In this document: positions 41,334 to 49,363 of the stretch, piece after piece | Position numbering within the stretch: the first letter of the stretch is position 1 | Layout: each line of letters opens with the position of its first letter | Assembly: GCA_944321715.1 (NCBI GenBank) | Contig: CALUMJ010000008.1 | Location: 1-64,000 of the forward strand | DNA: 64,000 nucleotides | Reading direction: 5' to 3' | Source: an uncultured Muribaculaceae bacterium | GTDB lineage: Bacteria; Bacteroidota; Bacteroidia; Bacteroidales; Muribaculaceae | Notes under the pieces: generated by a model | What the model was told of the DNA's origin: nothing | The model's database searches: none | What the model saw: the letters and a program-made list of their open reading frames with translations, nothing else | Made by a program: the position numbers and the translations under genes

Positions 41334-44300
41334 GTGTCGTTCGCGGGCAATAATTATCAATTCATCGGATGCCACGACTTGGATGCCGACGGGTTGTATG
41401 AGATAATTGCGGTCGAGAAAGAGAATTACAATAAGGAACACACGGTGCTGCTTGATTGTGAAAGCGATTTTGCCTCGTTCAAAGCAATAATCCTTAATGA
41501 CCAATGCTCGTCTTACTCTGACTACAATGGAGGCCACTTCTACTTCTACACGCTCGGTGACGTTGACAACGACGGATTTACCGATTTCTATTACAACAGA
41601 AACAACCAAATCGGCAGAGGGTTAAGATTTACCGATAAGCAGAACACCGCACCCAGCAAGATGGATGCCCCGGTAGCCTACTACGACAGCGAAAAAGGCA
41701 AGCTGCACATAACATGGGCCGAAGGAAGCGATGCCGAAACATCGGCCTGCGACCTCACCTACGAGTTGCGCATAGGCTCGGCACCGGGCAAAGCCGACAT
41801 TCTTGCCACCAACTCGCTTACCGACGGCCGCCGACGTACTCTCGAAGATGGCAACATGGGCCGCAATCTCTACAACTTGTTCAACACTTCGGCAATGGAC
41901 GAGGGCACTTACTACATAGCCGTGCAGGCCATCGATGCCGCCGGTTTGGGCGGTGCGTGGTCCGACGAGGCTGTTTACAACCACAAGAAAGCCACGGCCG
42001 ATTTCAGCATCAGCCATTCGGAGATGTGCACTGCCGACACCCTGCAATTGATGGCCCGCAAAATCGACGGCGCAACATATAAATGGAATGTGGGCGACGG
42101 CATCATTATCAGCGAGGACGACAACCGTGCCGAAGTGACATTTAGTAGCTATGGCGAACGTAAAATCGGGCTGACCGTAACACTTGCCGACGGCGGAACG
42201 CTCACTGCCGAGAGCAAGCCAGTAAAGGTGCTGATGTTCAAGAGCACTTATTCCTATGAAGACTTATTACCTGTTTATTATGGTGATTTTAATTTCGACG
42301 GGAATATCGATGGATTAGATACTTCTTACGGAATGCTATCAAACGACAGCAAAGCGACATTCTCAAAAGTCGCAAAACTCTACAACACCGACTTGAAAGG
42401 CACCGTATATGGCATTCTCGATTTCAACAAGGATGGATATTTAGATTTCATGATTAATGCCGACAAAGGCAACGTGTTCATCAACAGCGGCTACGACGAC
42501 TTCAGCTTTGAATACAGCACGAAAGAGCTTGTGATGAACAACTCAAGCCGCCCCTATCCAAACGGATTGATGCTTGGCGACATGAACAATGACGGCTATC
42601 CAGAGTGGTTTTCAGACACAGGAACCCATGGTAACCCATGCTATCTGAACGGAGGCGACAACCTCACTTTCACACAAGTTGAAAGTTTTGAAATTCCCGA
42701 CGAAGAAAATCCAGAAAAAACTATAGAATTAGGCGTGGAATATTATCACGACATCAACCGTGACGGCTTTATCGACGCAATAGTGACGCGTTACAATTCC
42801 ACCGAAAACACTGTGAAAAAATATGCTTTGCTGAAAGATGCCACAGGCGACTTCTCATTTGAAGATGCCAAGTTGATGTTTAAAATCGACAATGTTGAGT
42901 ATGGATATGGACTCAACACATATTTCTGCGACCTCAACAGCGACGGCTATTTGGATTTGTTATCCCGCCGCTCGGGCGAGAACTTTTTTCGAGTGATTCC
43001 CGGGAAGCCCATGAGCGAATGGCCGTGTACCGAAGAGGTGCAAATTCCGCTTGTCGGCGATTATGAATTTTCGATGGAGTATTCCGACGCATATTTGCTA
43101 CTTCACGATTTCGACAACAACGGCTATCCCGACATCCCGTTGAACGCCGAGGACCCTGCCGGCTCGGAAGCAATGCCCACGCAGGCAATATTGCTCATGC
43201 AACCCGGCTTCAAGGCCGAACTGTGCCGCATAGATGGCGACTACCGTGATGCGTCGTTGCCGTTCATTTCGCTGGCCGATGGGTCATATCCGCAAATGGG
43301 CGATTATGAGCGAACAACTGGCAAGAGCGACAACCAAGCCCCGGAACGCCCGACCAACGTGATGGCCAAGCAGACGGCCGACGGACTGCTCATCACGTGG
43401 AGCGACGCTCAAGACGACCACACACTGCCAATGCAAATGCAGTATAACGTGAGTGTAAAGAAAAAAGGTGCTACCGGAGAAGGCAGCTTCGTAATTTCGC
43501 CGATGAACGCCCTTGCCGATGCCGCCACAGTTGTGCCAAACTACATGTACAAGAAATCGACTCGCATGACCGTGCCGATAGAATTCCTTGAAGCAGGGCA
43601 AACCTACGAGGTGCAAATACAGGCAATCGACGCATTCAACGAGCATTCGCCTATGACCACCCCGGTAGATGTCACAATCAATGCGGCAGGATATGTCAAC
43701 GCTGCCGACAAGGTGGCGAAAGGCGCTGAAACCACGCTGAAATATGTCGGCACACAGGCCGTGGCATTCAGCTACGACTTAGTCGGTGGAACATTGGTTG
43801 CCGACAAGGGCAACGGTGAAATCACGGCCCGGTGGAACGAGCCGGGAGTGAAAAACATCACTCTCACAGCCGATGGCGTGAAAATCTACTCGGCCATAAC
43901 TGTTGTCGATTTGCTCGATGTCGATTTCACATTGCCGCAAAACCCGCTTGCCGGAGCACCGATAGAGGTGGCCGTGCCTGAGGTTATGCTCGACGCTTCG
44001 CACAATTGCGGATTCCGCTGCGACGACGGAAACGTGACAATCGAATGGGAACAGGGCGACGAAACGGCAGTGATAACTTTCGCCGAAACTGGAACATACA
44101 CCATAGAGGCATACATCGAAGACAGCATTCAAGGCAACGTGTGCCGCCGCGAAGCCATCGTGACCGAGGTCATGCCATTGGCCGAAATCACTGGCGTGAC
44201 GGCCGATGCCACGGGCCACTACACTATATGCTGGAACACCACAAGTGTGCCGCAACAGGTGACGAAAGTGCTGGTAAGCAAGGAAACCAGCCGCTTGGAC

Positions 44301-45302
44301 GTGTATGAAATTATCGGCGAGGTAAATCTGTCGGACGGCTCGCTGACCGATACCGAATCAAACCCGTCGGTGAAGTCGGAACGCTACATAATCAACCTCA
44401 TTGCTGCCAACGGACAGAAGAGCCTTGCAAGCGATGCACACAAGCCGCTCCACGTGATGATTAACCATGCGGTGGCTGGAGGCTACAACCTGATGTGGAA
44501 CCAATACGAGGGCGTAGAAGTGGACTACTACACGATTTTGCGCGGAACGTCGGCCGACAACCTGGTGGAACTTACCGAAATCGCCGGCAGCCAGCAAAAC
44601 TACACCGACCTCTCGGCTCCTGAAGGCGAGATGTATTATGCCGTCACTTTCGCGCCGACTGCCACCGAGATGCTGCGTAGCAAAGCGGCAGGACGGACAA
44701 CGGCAACTGTACGCTCCAACGTGGTTGCGACAAGTGAAGCAGTCGCCACGACATACGCCGAGTCGATGCAAATCTTCTCGGTTGAACCCGAGATGGAACT
44801 CACACGCGAACAAGGGTCGCTACACCTGTTTGTCGAAATGCAACCGCTATCTGCTACATTCAACCGTGTGGCTTGGTCTATCATCGAAGGTGCAGAATTG
44901 GCCACACTCGACAACAACGGCTTGCTCACGGCCACAAGCGGCAACCCTGCTGGCACAATAGTGGTGCGCGCAACGGCACTCGACGGTTCGGGGTTGATTG
45001 CCGAAGCCACCATAGCATGTGAAGAAGACGCAGGGTCATCGACCGAACTGATAGACTACAACGACGGCGATTGGCAGCTGAAAGTGGTCAACGACCGCAG
45101 CAGCCTGCGGCTCTCGGGCTGGAACGAAGGCCAGGAAGTGGCCATCTACGTGGTTTCGATGCAAGGCCAACTGTTGGATGTTGTACGCACATCCGACTCG
45201 CAAGTCGAAATCGACTGCAGCCGCTACGCTATTGGTTTCTATGTAGTAAAAGCCATCTCGGCCGGCGAAGCCAAAGCGGTGAAATTCATGATGCAGCATT
45301 GA
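41334..45302 (+). CDS. C-terminal fragment of the interrupted surface protein (FG-GAP, Fn3, Ig-like, sorting tail)
   Basis: 1,322 residues from the ATG at 41334. The frame continues directly from the second TAA through SNGFSLLAYFINEGNG without a break. FG-GAP loops DVDNDGFTDF, DFNKDGYLDF, DMNNDGYPEW, DINRDGFIDA, DLNSDGYLDL and DFDNNGYPDI alternate with Fn3-like domains (ITWAEGSDAETSACDLTYEL; PTNVMAKQTADGLLITWSDA) and a PKD-like piece. A BIG2-like domain follows (about 1160-1250). The last ~75 residues (WQLKVVNDRSSLRLSGWNEG ... YVVKAISAGEAKAVKFM) resemble the type A C-terminal sorting domain of type IX secretion cargo. No signal peptide is on this piece. Confidence 0.75.
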   Translation: MSFAGNNYQFIGCHDLDADGLYEIIAVEKENYNKEHTVLLDCESDFASFKAIILNDQCSSYSDYNGGHFYFYTLGDVDNDGFTDFYYNRNNQIGRGLRFTDKQNTAPSKMDAPVAYYDSEKGKLHITWAEGSDAETSACDLTYELRIGSAPGKADILATNSLTDGRRRTLEDGNMGRNLYNLFNTSAMDEGTYYIAVQAIDAAGLGGAWSDEAVYNHKKATADFSISHSEMCTADTLQLMARKIDGATYKWNVGDGIIISEDDNRAEVTFSSYGERKIGLTVTLADGGTLTAESKPVKVLMFKSTYSYEDLLPVYYGDFNFDGNIDGLDTSYGMLSNDSKATFSKVAKLYNTDLKGTVYGILDFNKDGYLDFMINADKGNVFINSGYDDFSFEYSTKELVMNNSSRPYPNGLMLGDMNNDGYPEWFSDTGTHGNPCYLNGGDNLTFTQVESFEIPDEENPEKTIELGVEYYHDINRDGFIDAIVTRYNSTENTVKKYALLKDATGDFSFEDAKLMFKIDNVEYGYGLNTYFCDLNSDGYLDLLSRRSGENFFRVIPGKPMSEWPCTEEVQIPLVGDYEFSMEYSDAYLLLHDFDNNGYPDIPLNAEDPAGSEAMPTQAILLMQPGFKAELCRIDGDYRDASLPFISLADGSYPQMGDYERTTGKSDNQAPERPTNVMAKQTADGLLITWSDAQDDHTLPMQMQYNVSVKKKGATGEGSFVISPMNALADAATVVPNYMYKKSTRMTVPIEFLEAGQTYEVQIQAIDAFNEHSPMTTPVDVTINAAGYVNAADKVAKGAETTLKYVGTQAVAFSYDLVGGTLVADKGNGEITARWNEPGVKNITLTADGVKIYSAITVVDLLDVDFTLPQNPLAGAPIEVAVPEVMLDASHNCGFRCDDGNVTIEWEQGDETAVITFAETGTYTIEAYIEDSIQGNVCRREAIVTEVMPLAEITGVTADATGHYTICWNTTSVPQQVTKVLVSKETSRLDVYEIIGEVNLSDGSLTDTESNPSVKSERYIINLIAANGQKSLASDAHKPLHVMINHAVAGGYNLMWNQYEGVEVDYYTILRGTSADNLVELTEIAGSQQNYTDLSAPEGEMYYAVTFAPTATEMLRSKAAGRTTATVRSNVVATSEAVATTYAESMQIFSVEPEMELTREQGSLHLFVEMQPLSATFNRVAWSIIEGAELATLDNNGLLTATSGNPAGTIVVRATALDGSGLIAEATIACEEDAGSSTELIDYNDGDWQLKVVNDRSSLRLSGWNEGQEVAIYVVSMQGQLLDVVRTSDSQVEIDCSRYAIGFYVVKAISAGEAKAVKFMMQH

Positions 45303-45325
45303 AAGCCCTGAAATAGACAACCTAC

Positions 45326-45371
45326 AAAAAAGAACGTGCATGGAGAGGAATTTTCCATGCACGTTCTTTTT
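45326..45371 (+). terminator. Strong Rho-independent terminator
   Basis: AAAAAGAACGTGCATGGA (45326-45343) pairs perfectly with TCCATGCACGTTCTTTTT (45354-45371) around a 10-base loop and ends in a T-run. It closes the large surface-protein transcript. Confidence 0.9.
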
Positions 45372-45450
45372 GCACATCAACCCAAGGCGCAGCAAAACAT
45401 CCCCCCACAAAGCAACGGCGCACCACAAATATCATAATTAATTGCAATCT

Positions 45451-45481
45451 TTTGTATTATTTGCAAAAATTGCTACCTTTG
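45451..45481 (+). promoter_or_regulatory. Promoter of the DUF4492-cydA-cydB operon
   Basis: TTTG (45451-45454), 19 bases, TACCTTTG (45474-45481). An exact -33/-7 match with ideal spacing, 40 bases before the ATG at 45522. Confidence 0.8.
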
Positions 45482-45521
45482 GATAACGCAAGCTGCGGTT
45501 TGGCAGCAATCACATATTGGC

Positions 45522-45740
45522 ATGACAAACATTATCAAGAAAATAGCCCTGTTTTACATCGACGGTTTCCGCAATATGACCATCGGGAAATCGTTGTGGT
45601 TGCTAATCCTCATAAAGCTGTTCCTGATTTTTGTCGTTTTAAAACTCTTCTTTTTCCCGAATTTCCTCAACAACAATTTCGATACCGACGAACAACGGGC
45701 ACAACATGTGAGGAGCGAGCTAATCAACAATGATAAATAA
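45522..45740 (+). CDS. DUF4492 small membrane protein at head of the cytochrome bd operon
   Basis: 72 residues. An amphipathic start (MTNIIKKIALFYIDGFRNMT) is followed by one TM helix (LWLLILIKLFLIFVVLKLFFFP) and a charged tail (DTDEQRAQHVRSELINNDK). From family knowledge, DUF4492 proteins sit in front of cydA in many Bacteroidetes. They may play a part like CydX/CydH, the single-helix small subunits of bd oxidase, though that is inferred. It lies behind a strong promoter and 45 bases before cydA. Confidence 0.85.
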   Translation: MTNIIKKIALFYIDGFRNMTIGKSLWLLILIKLFLIFVVLKLFFFPNFLNNNFDTDEQRAQHVRSELINNDK

Positions 45741-45785
45741 TACCAATTACATAATGCTAACATAAACACAAAAAGCACAATAATT

Positions 45786-47345
45786 ATGAATGACTTAACT
45801 ACACTGGTCGATTGGTCGAGGGCGCAATTTGCCCTCACTGCCATGTACCACTGGCTGTTTGTTCCGCTAACGCTCGGCCTTTCGGTGATAGTGGCTATCA
45901 TGGAATCGATTTATTTTAAAAACCGCGACCCACGATGGCTCGCCACCACCAAGTTCTGGATGACGATTTTCGGTATCAACTTCGCAATGGGAGTGGCAAC
46001 GGGCATCATTCTGGAATTTGAGTTCGGCACCAATTGGTCGAACTACAGCTGGTTTGTTGGCGACATATTCGGTGCGCCACTCGCCATCGAGGGATTACTT
46101 GCATTCTTCATGGAAGCCACTTTCATCGCTGTGATGTTTTTTGGCTGGAAAAAGGTTTCGCCACGCTTCCACCTCGCCTCCACATGGCTCACTGCCATAG
46201 GGGCAAGCCTGTCGGCACTGTGGATTCTCGTGGCTAACTCATGGATGCAATACCCCGTGGGCATGGAATTTAATCCCGACGACATGCGCAACGTCATGAA
46301 CGACTTTTGGGCACTGGTATTGTCGCCCGTTGCCATAAACAAGTTTTTCCACTCGGTACTCAGCGGCTGGACGCTCGCCGGCGTGTTTGTAATCGGGGTG
46401 AGCGCATGGATGCTGCTCAAGAAGCGCAATGTGGCTATGGCCGTGCGCAGCATCAAGGTAGCCGGATGGGTAGGCATCGCCGGCATATTGGCAACGCTCG
46501 CCACTGGCGATGGCTCGGCCAAGGTGGTTTCGGAAGTGCAGCCCATGAAACTTGCAGCCATGGAAGGCTTGTACAAAGGCTCGTGTGGACAAGCCATTGT
46601 GGGCGTGGGCATATTGAACCCCGACAAGCAGGTGGGCGATGACCAAGAGCCATACATCTTCGACATATCCATTCCCTACGGCCTTTCGGTTTTGGCCGAA
46701 GGCGACCCCGACGCATTTGTTCCAGGCGTTGAAGATATTTTGGCGGGAATCGAGTTGACCCCCGAAGGCGATACCATCAAGGGCGACTCGTATGCACAGC
46801 GCATCGAGCGTGGCAAGGCTGCACACGATGCCTTGCGGCGGTTTGACGTGGCCAAGTCGCAGGGCGACGAAAATGCCATGCAACAAGCACGTGCCGACCT
46901 TGACAAAGATTTCAAATATTTCGGGTATGGATATTTCGACTCGCCGCAAGAGGCCGTTCCCGACATTCCCATGACGTTCTACTCGTTCCACATAATGGTT
47001 ATATTGGGCGGTTACTTCTTGCTTTTCTACATTGTCGTGCTTTTGCTCGTTTACAAAAAGCGCAACTTTGTCGAGCGTAACAAGTGGCTGCATTACATAG
47101 CCATAATCTCAATCCCATTGGTGTGGATATGCAGCGAAGCAGGCTGGGTGGTAGCCGAAGTCGGCCGCCAGCCGTGGGTCATCGAAGGACTGATGCCGGC
47201 ACGTGCTGCCATATCCAACATTCCGGCATCGTCGGTAATAGTCACTTTCACCCTGTTTGCCGTCATATTCACCGGACTGCTCATTGCCGAAATAAGTATC
47301 ATGACGAAATATATCTCACGCAAGTCGCAAGAGAATATCGATTAA
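45786..47345 (+). CDS. cydA: Cytochrome bd ubiquinol oxidase subunit I
   Basis: 519 residues, nine predicted membrane helices. The N-terminus VDWSRAQFALTAMYHWLFVP contains the conserved b595 ligand histidine. The quinol-binding Q-loop region lies between about 240 and 390 (GDDQEPYIFDISIPYGLSVL...), followed by the GRQPW motif (VAEVGRQPWVIEGLMP). This subunit oxidises quinol and carries haems b558, b595 and d in the inner membrane, supporting micro-oxic respiration. All key blocks are present; length is typical for Bacteroidetes. cydB follows after 29 bases. Confidence 0.97.
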   Translation: MNDLTTLVDWSRAQFALTAMYHWLFVPLTLGLSVIVAIMESIYFKNRDPRWLATTKFWMTIFGINFAMGVATGIILEFEFGTNWSNYSWFVGDIFGAPLAIEGLLAFFMEATFIAVMFFGWKKVSPRFHLASTWLTAIGASLSALWILVANSWMQYPVGMEFNPDDMRNVMNDFWALVLSPVAINKFFHSVLSGWTLAGVFVIGVSAWMLLKKRNVAMAVRSIKVAGWVGIAGILATLATGDGSAKVVSEVQPMKLAAMEGLYKGSCGQAIVGVGILNPDKQVGDDQEPYIFDISIPYGLSVLAEGDPDAFVPGVEDILAGIELTPEGDTIKGDSYAQRIERGKAAHDALRRFDVAKSQGDENAMQQARADLDKDFKYFGYGYFDSPQEAVPDIPMTFYSFHIMVILGGYFLLFYIVVLLLVYKKRNFVERNKWLHYIAIISIPLVWICSEAGWVVAEVGRQPWVIEGLMPARAAISNIPASSVIVTFTLFAVIFTGLLIAEISIMTKYISRKSQENID

Positions 47346-47374
47346 GAAGCTGTTTAACCCTCTAAACATTTATT

Positions 47375-48523
47375 ATGGAAACTTACGAATTATTGCAATC
47401 ATATTGGTGGCTCCTGATTTCCATTCTTGGTGCCGCACTCGTCTTCCTGCTTTTCGTGCAAGGGGGGCAAACCATGCTTCTCGGCGCGCGCAACGACCTG
47501 CAACGCTCCATGATGGTCAACTCGCTCGGACGCAAGTGGGAATTGTCGTTTACAACGCTTGTGGTATTTGGCGGAGCGTTCTTTGCCTCTTTCCCGCTGT
47601 TCTATTCAGTCAGCTTTGGCGGTGCCTATTGGCTGTGGATATTGATTCTGCTCGGATTCGTGCTGCAAGCCGTTTCTTACGAGTTCCGCAAAAAAAGCGG
47701 TAACGTGTATGGCACACGCACTTTCGACACATTCTTGTGCATCAACGGCGTGCTTGGCTGCATACTGCTCGGTGTGGCTGTCGGCACATTCTTCTTCGGA
47801 GCCGAGTTCACACTGCACAAGGGCAACCTGCTCGATACTGGCGCTCCGGCAATAGCCAGCTGGTCGAGCACACACGGGCTCGAAGCCATCGTGTGCTGGA
47901 AAAACCTGCTGCTGGGCGTTGCCGTGCTGTTCCTTGCGCGTATGCAGGCCGCAATGTATTTCATCAACACCATTGACGACATCAACAATTACAAGGTGCA
48001 ACGCAAGGCCGTGCTGGTGAATGGCGGCGTGTTCGTGTTGCTATTCGTGACATTTCTCGCAGTGCTGCTCACTGCCGACGGTTACCAAGTCACTGTTATC
48101 GATGGTAAAGAAACATTTGAGGCAGTACCTTACAAATACCTGCAAAACTTTGTGGATATGTGGTGGGCATTGGCGGTATTGTTAATCGGTGTGGCATTAG
48201 TGCTTTACGCCTATGTCACCACCATTTTCCGCGACCACTTCCGCTGTGGCATCTGGTATAGCGGCATTGGCACTGCGCTCGTCGTGATGTCGCTGTTCTG
48301 GGTGGCAGGGTTCAACGGCACGCCATACTACCCTTCGCTGCTCGACCCGGCCAGCTCGCTCACCATCGGCAACAGTTCGTCAAGCCCGTTCACACTCACA
48401 GTCATGAGCTGGGTGACGGTAATCATACCATTCGTGGTGGCATACATAGCCTACGCCTGGTATTCGCTCAACCGTGAGCCAATCACCCCCGACGAAATGT
48501 CCAGCGACGACCACAAATATTGA
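47375..48523 (+). CDS. cydB: Cytochrome bd ubiquinol oxidase subunit II
   Basis: 382 residues, about nine hydrophobic helices. It begins METYELLQSYWWLLISILGA, with FVQGGQTMLLGARNDLQRSM close behind, and contains GRKWELSFTTLVVFGGAFFA, the conserved 'W..n..fllv.g.alfaafP..y' core of CydB. It pairs with CydA to form the oxidase. The end of the operon is followed by a REPIN-like repeat. Confidence 0.96.
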   Translation: METYELLQSYWWLLISILGAALVFLLFVQGGQTMLLGARNDLQRSMMVNSLGRKWELSFTTLVVFGGAFFASFPLFYSVSFGGAYWLWILILLGFVLQAVSYEFRKKSGNVYGTRTFDTFLCINGVLGCILLGVAVGTFFFGAEFTLHKGNLLDTGAPAIASWSSTHGLEAIVCWKNLLLGVAVLFLARMQAAMYFINTIDDINNYKVQRKAVLVNGGVFVLLFVTFLAVLLTADGYQVTVIDGKETFEAVPYKYLQNFVDMWWALAVLLIGVALVLYAYVTTIFRDHFRCGIWYSGIGTALVVMSLFWVAGFNGTPYYPSLLDPASSLTIGNSSSSPFTLTVMSWVTVIIPFVVAYIAYAWYSLNREPITPDEMSSDDHKY

Positions 48524-48557
48524 CACACACAGAAGGTGGCTGTGTCGAATATGATAT

Positions 48558-48687
48558 GGTGCAATTTTGTAGGGACGCACGGCTCGTGCGTCCGTGGTTA
48601 ACAACGACGTATTACGCTAAAATACTGTATATTATCCATTTCACTGCATACGGACGCACGAGCCGTGCGTCCCTACAACATCGCACC
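48558..48687. repeat. REPIN-like element D downstream of cydB
   Basis: An arm beginning GTAGGGACGCACGGCTCGTG (48569-48593) and an inverted copy ending GCCGTGCGTCCCTAC (48652-48676) are separated by 58 bases. They are extended outward by imperfect inverted flanks (GGTGCAATTTT from 48558; ATCGCACC ending 48687). The arms are identical in kind to element A at 1.65 kb. It fills most of the 228-base gap before yigZ. Confidence 0.8.
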
Positions 48688-48751
48688 AAATCACATCTAT
48701 GCACAGCTTCATATTAAAATATCACACATAATTGTCACACTACCACGCACG

Positions 48752-49348
48752 ATGAGCGATTACTACAAGACTCTGGCCGCGCCTTCCGAAGGGATTTACA
48801 AGGAGAAGATGAGCAAATTCCTGTCGTTTGCAATTCCCGTGACCTCGGCCGCCGAAGCCAAGGAAATCATAAAGCAATACCAAAAGCGGTTTTACGACGC
48901 ACGGCATGTGTGCTGGGCATACATGATTGGCTCCGACCGCACCGAGTTCCTCAGCAGTGACAACGGCGAGCCGTCGGGCACTGCCGGCCGACCCATATTG
49001 GGGCAAATCAACTCATTCGAGCTAACCAATGTGTTAATTATCGTAGTGCGCTACTTCGGCGGCATATTGCTCGGCACCTCGGGGCTGATTGTGGCCTACC
49101 GCGAAGCCGCTGCCGAGGCCATCAAAAACGGCACAATACTCGAATGCCACGAGCAAGGCACGGTGACGTTCACTTTCCCCTACCTTGGCATGAACGACGT
49201 GATGAAGCTCGTCAAGCGCGACAACCTGCACGTCACCGACCAGCAATTCGACAACCTGTGCCGCATGACCATCCAAGCCAATCTTGACGACATTCCCACC
49301 CTGCGGCAAAAAATCGCCGACATAGACGGCACGTCAATCATAGAATAG
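48752..49348 (+). CDS. yigZ: IMPACT/YigZ family protein
   Basis: 198 residues from the ATG at 48752. The frame is open further upstream but runs through the repeat. The UPF0029 core is clear: KFLSFAIPVTSAAEAKEII, RFYDARHVCWAYMIG, SDNGEPSGTAGRPILGQI, NVLIIVVRYFGGILLGTSGL, VAYREAAAEAI. The family is related to eukaryotic IMPACT and may act on translation; its biochemical role in bacteria is unsettled. mod follows after 15 bases, so it is probably co-transcribed with the restriction system. Confidence 0.92.
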   Translation: MSDYYKTLAAPSEGIYKEKMSKFLSFAIPVTSAAEAKEIIKQYQKRFYDARHVCWAYMIGSDRTEFLSSDNGEPSGTAGRPILGQINSFELTNVLIIVVRYFGGILLGTSGLIVAYREAAAEAIKNGTILECHEQGTVTFTFPYLGMNDVMKLVKRDNLHVTDQQFDNLCRMTIQANLDDIPTLRQKIADIDGTSIIE

Positions 49349-49363
49349 ACTAACTCAAGCAAG

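Larger units (their letters stand above)
39483..45302 (+). pseudogene. Giant secreted FG-GAP/Fn3 surface protein gene interrupted by two in-frame TAA codons
   Basis: From the ATG at 39483 one reading frame runs to 45302 (about 1,939 codons), broken only by TAA at 39624-39626 and TAA at 41265-41267. No frameshift is seen: sequence before and after each stop is in the same frame and continues the same domain types. The start MSNIKGRWVLTLIFILGYML, followed by PGRAA, is a signal peptide. The body carries about ten Ca-binding FG-GAP/VCBS loops of the form DxNxDGxxD, fibronectin-III-like and Ig-like segments, and a C-terminal beta tail like the type A sorting domain of type IX secretion substrates. 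Either the gene is freshly inactivated, or the stops are read through, or they are assembly errors. The parts are listed separately below. Confidence 0.75.

Noticed and set aside
39483..45302. An altered genetic code with TAA as a sense codon
   Set aside because: All other genes end normally at TAA, TGA or TAG without internal TAA. Reassignment would be gene-specific, which is far less likely than mutation or error.
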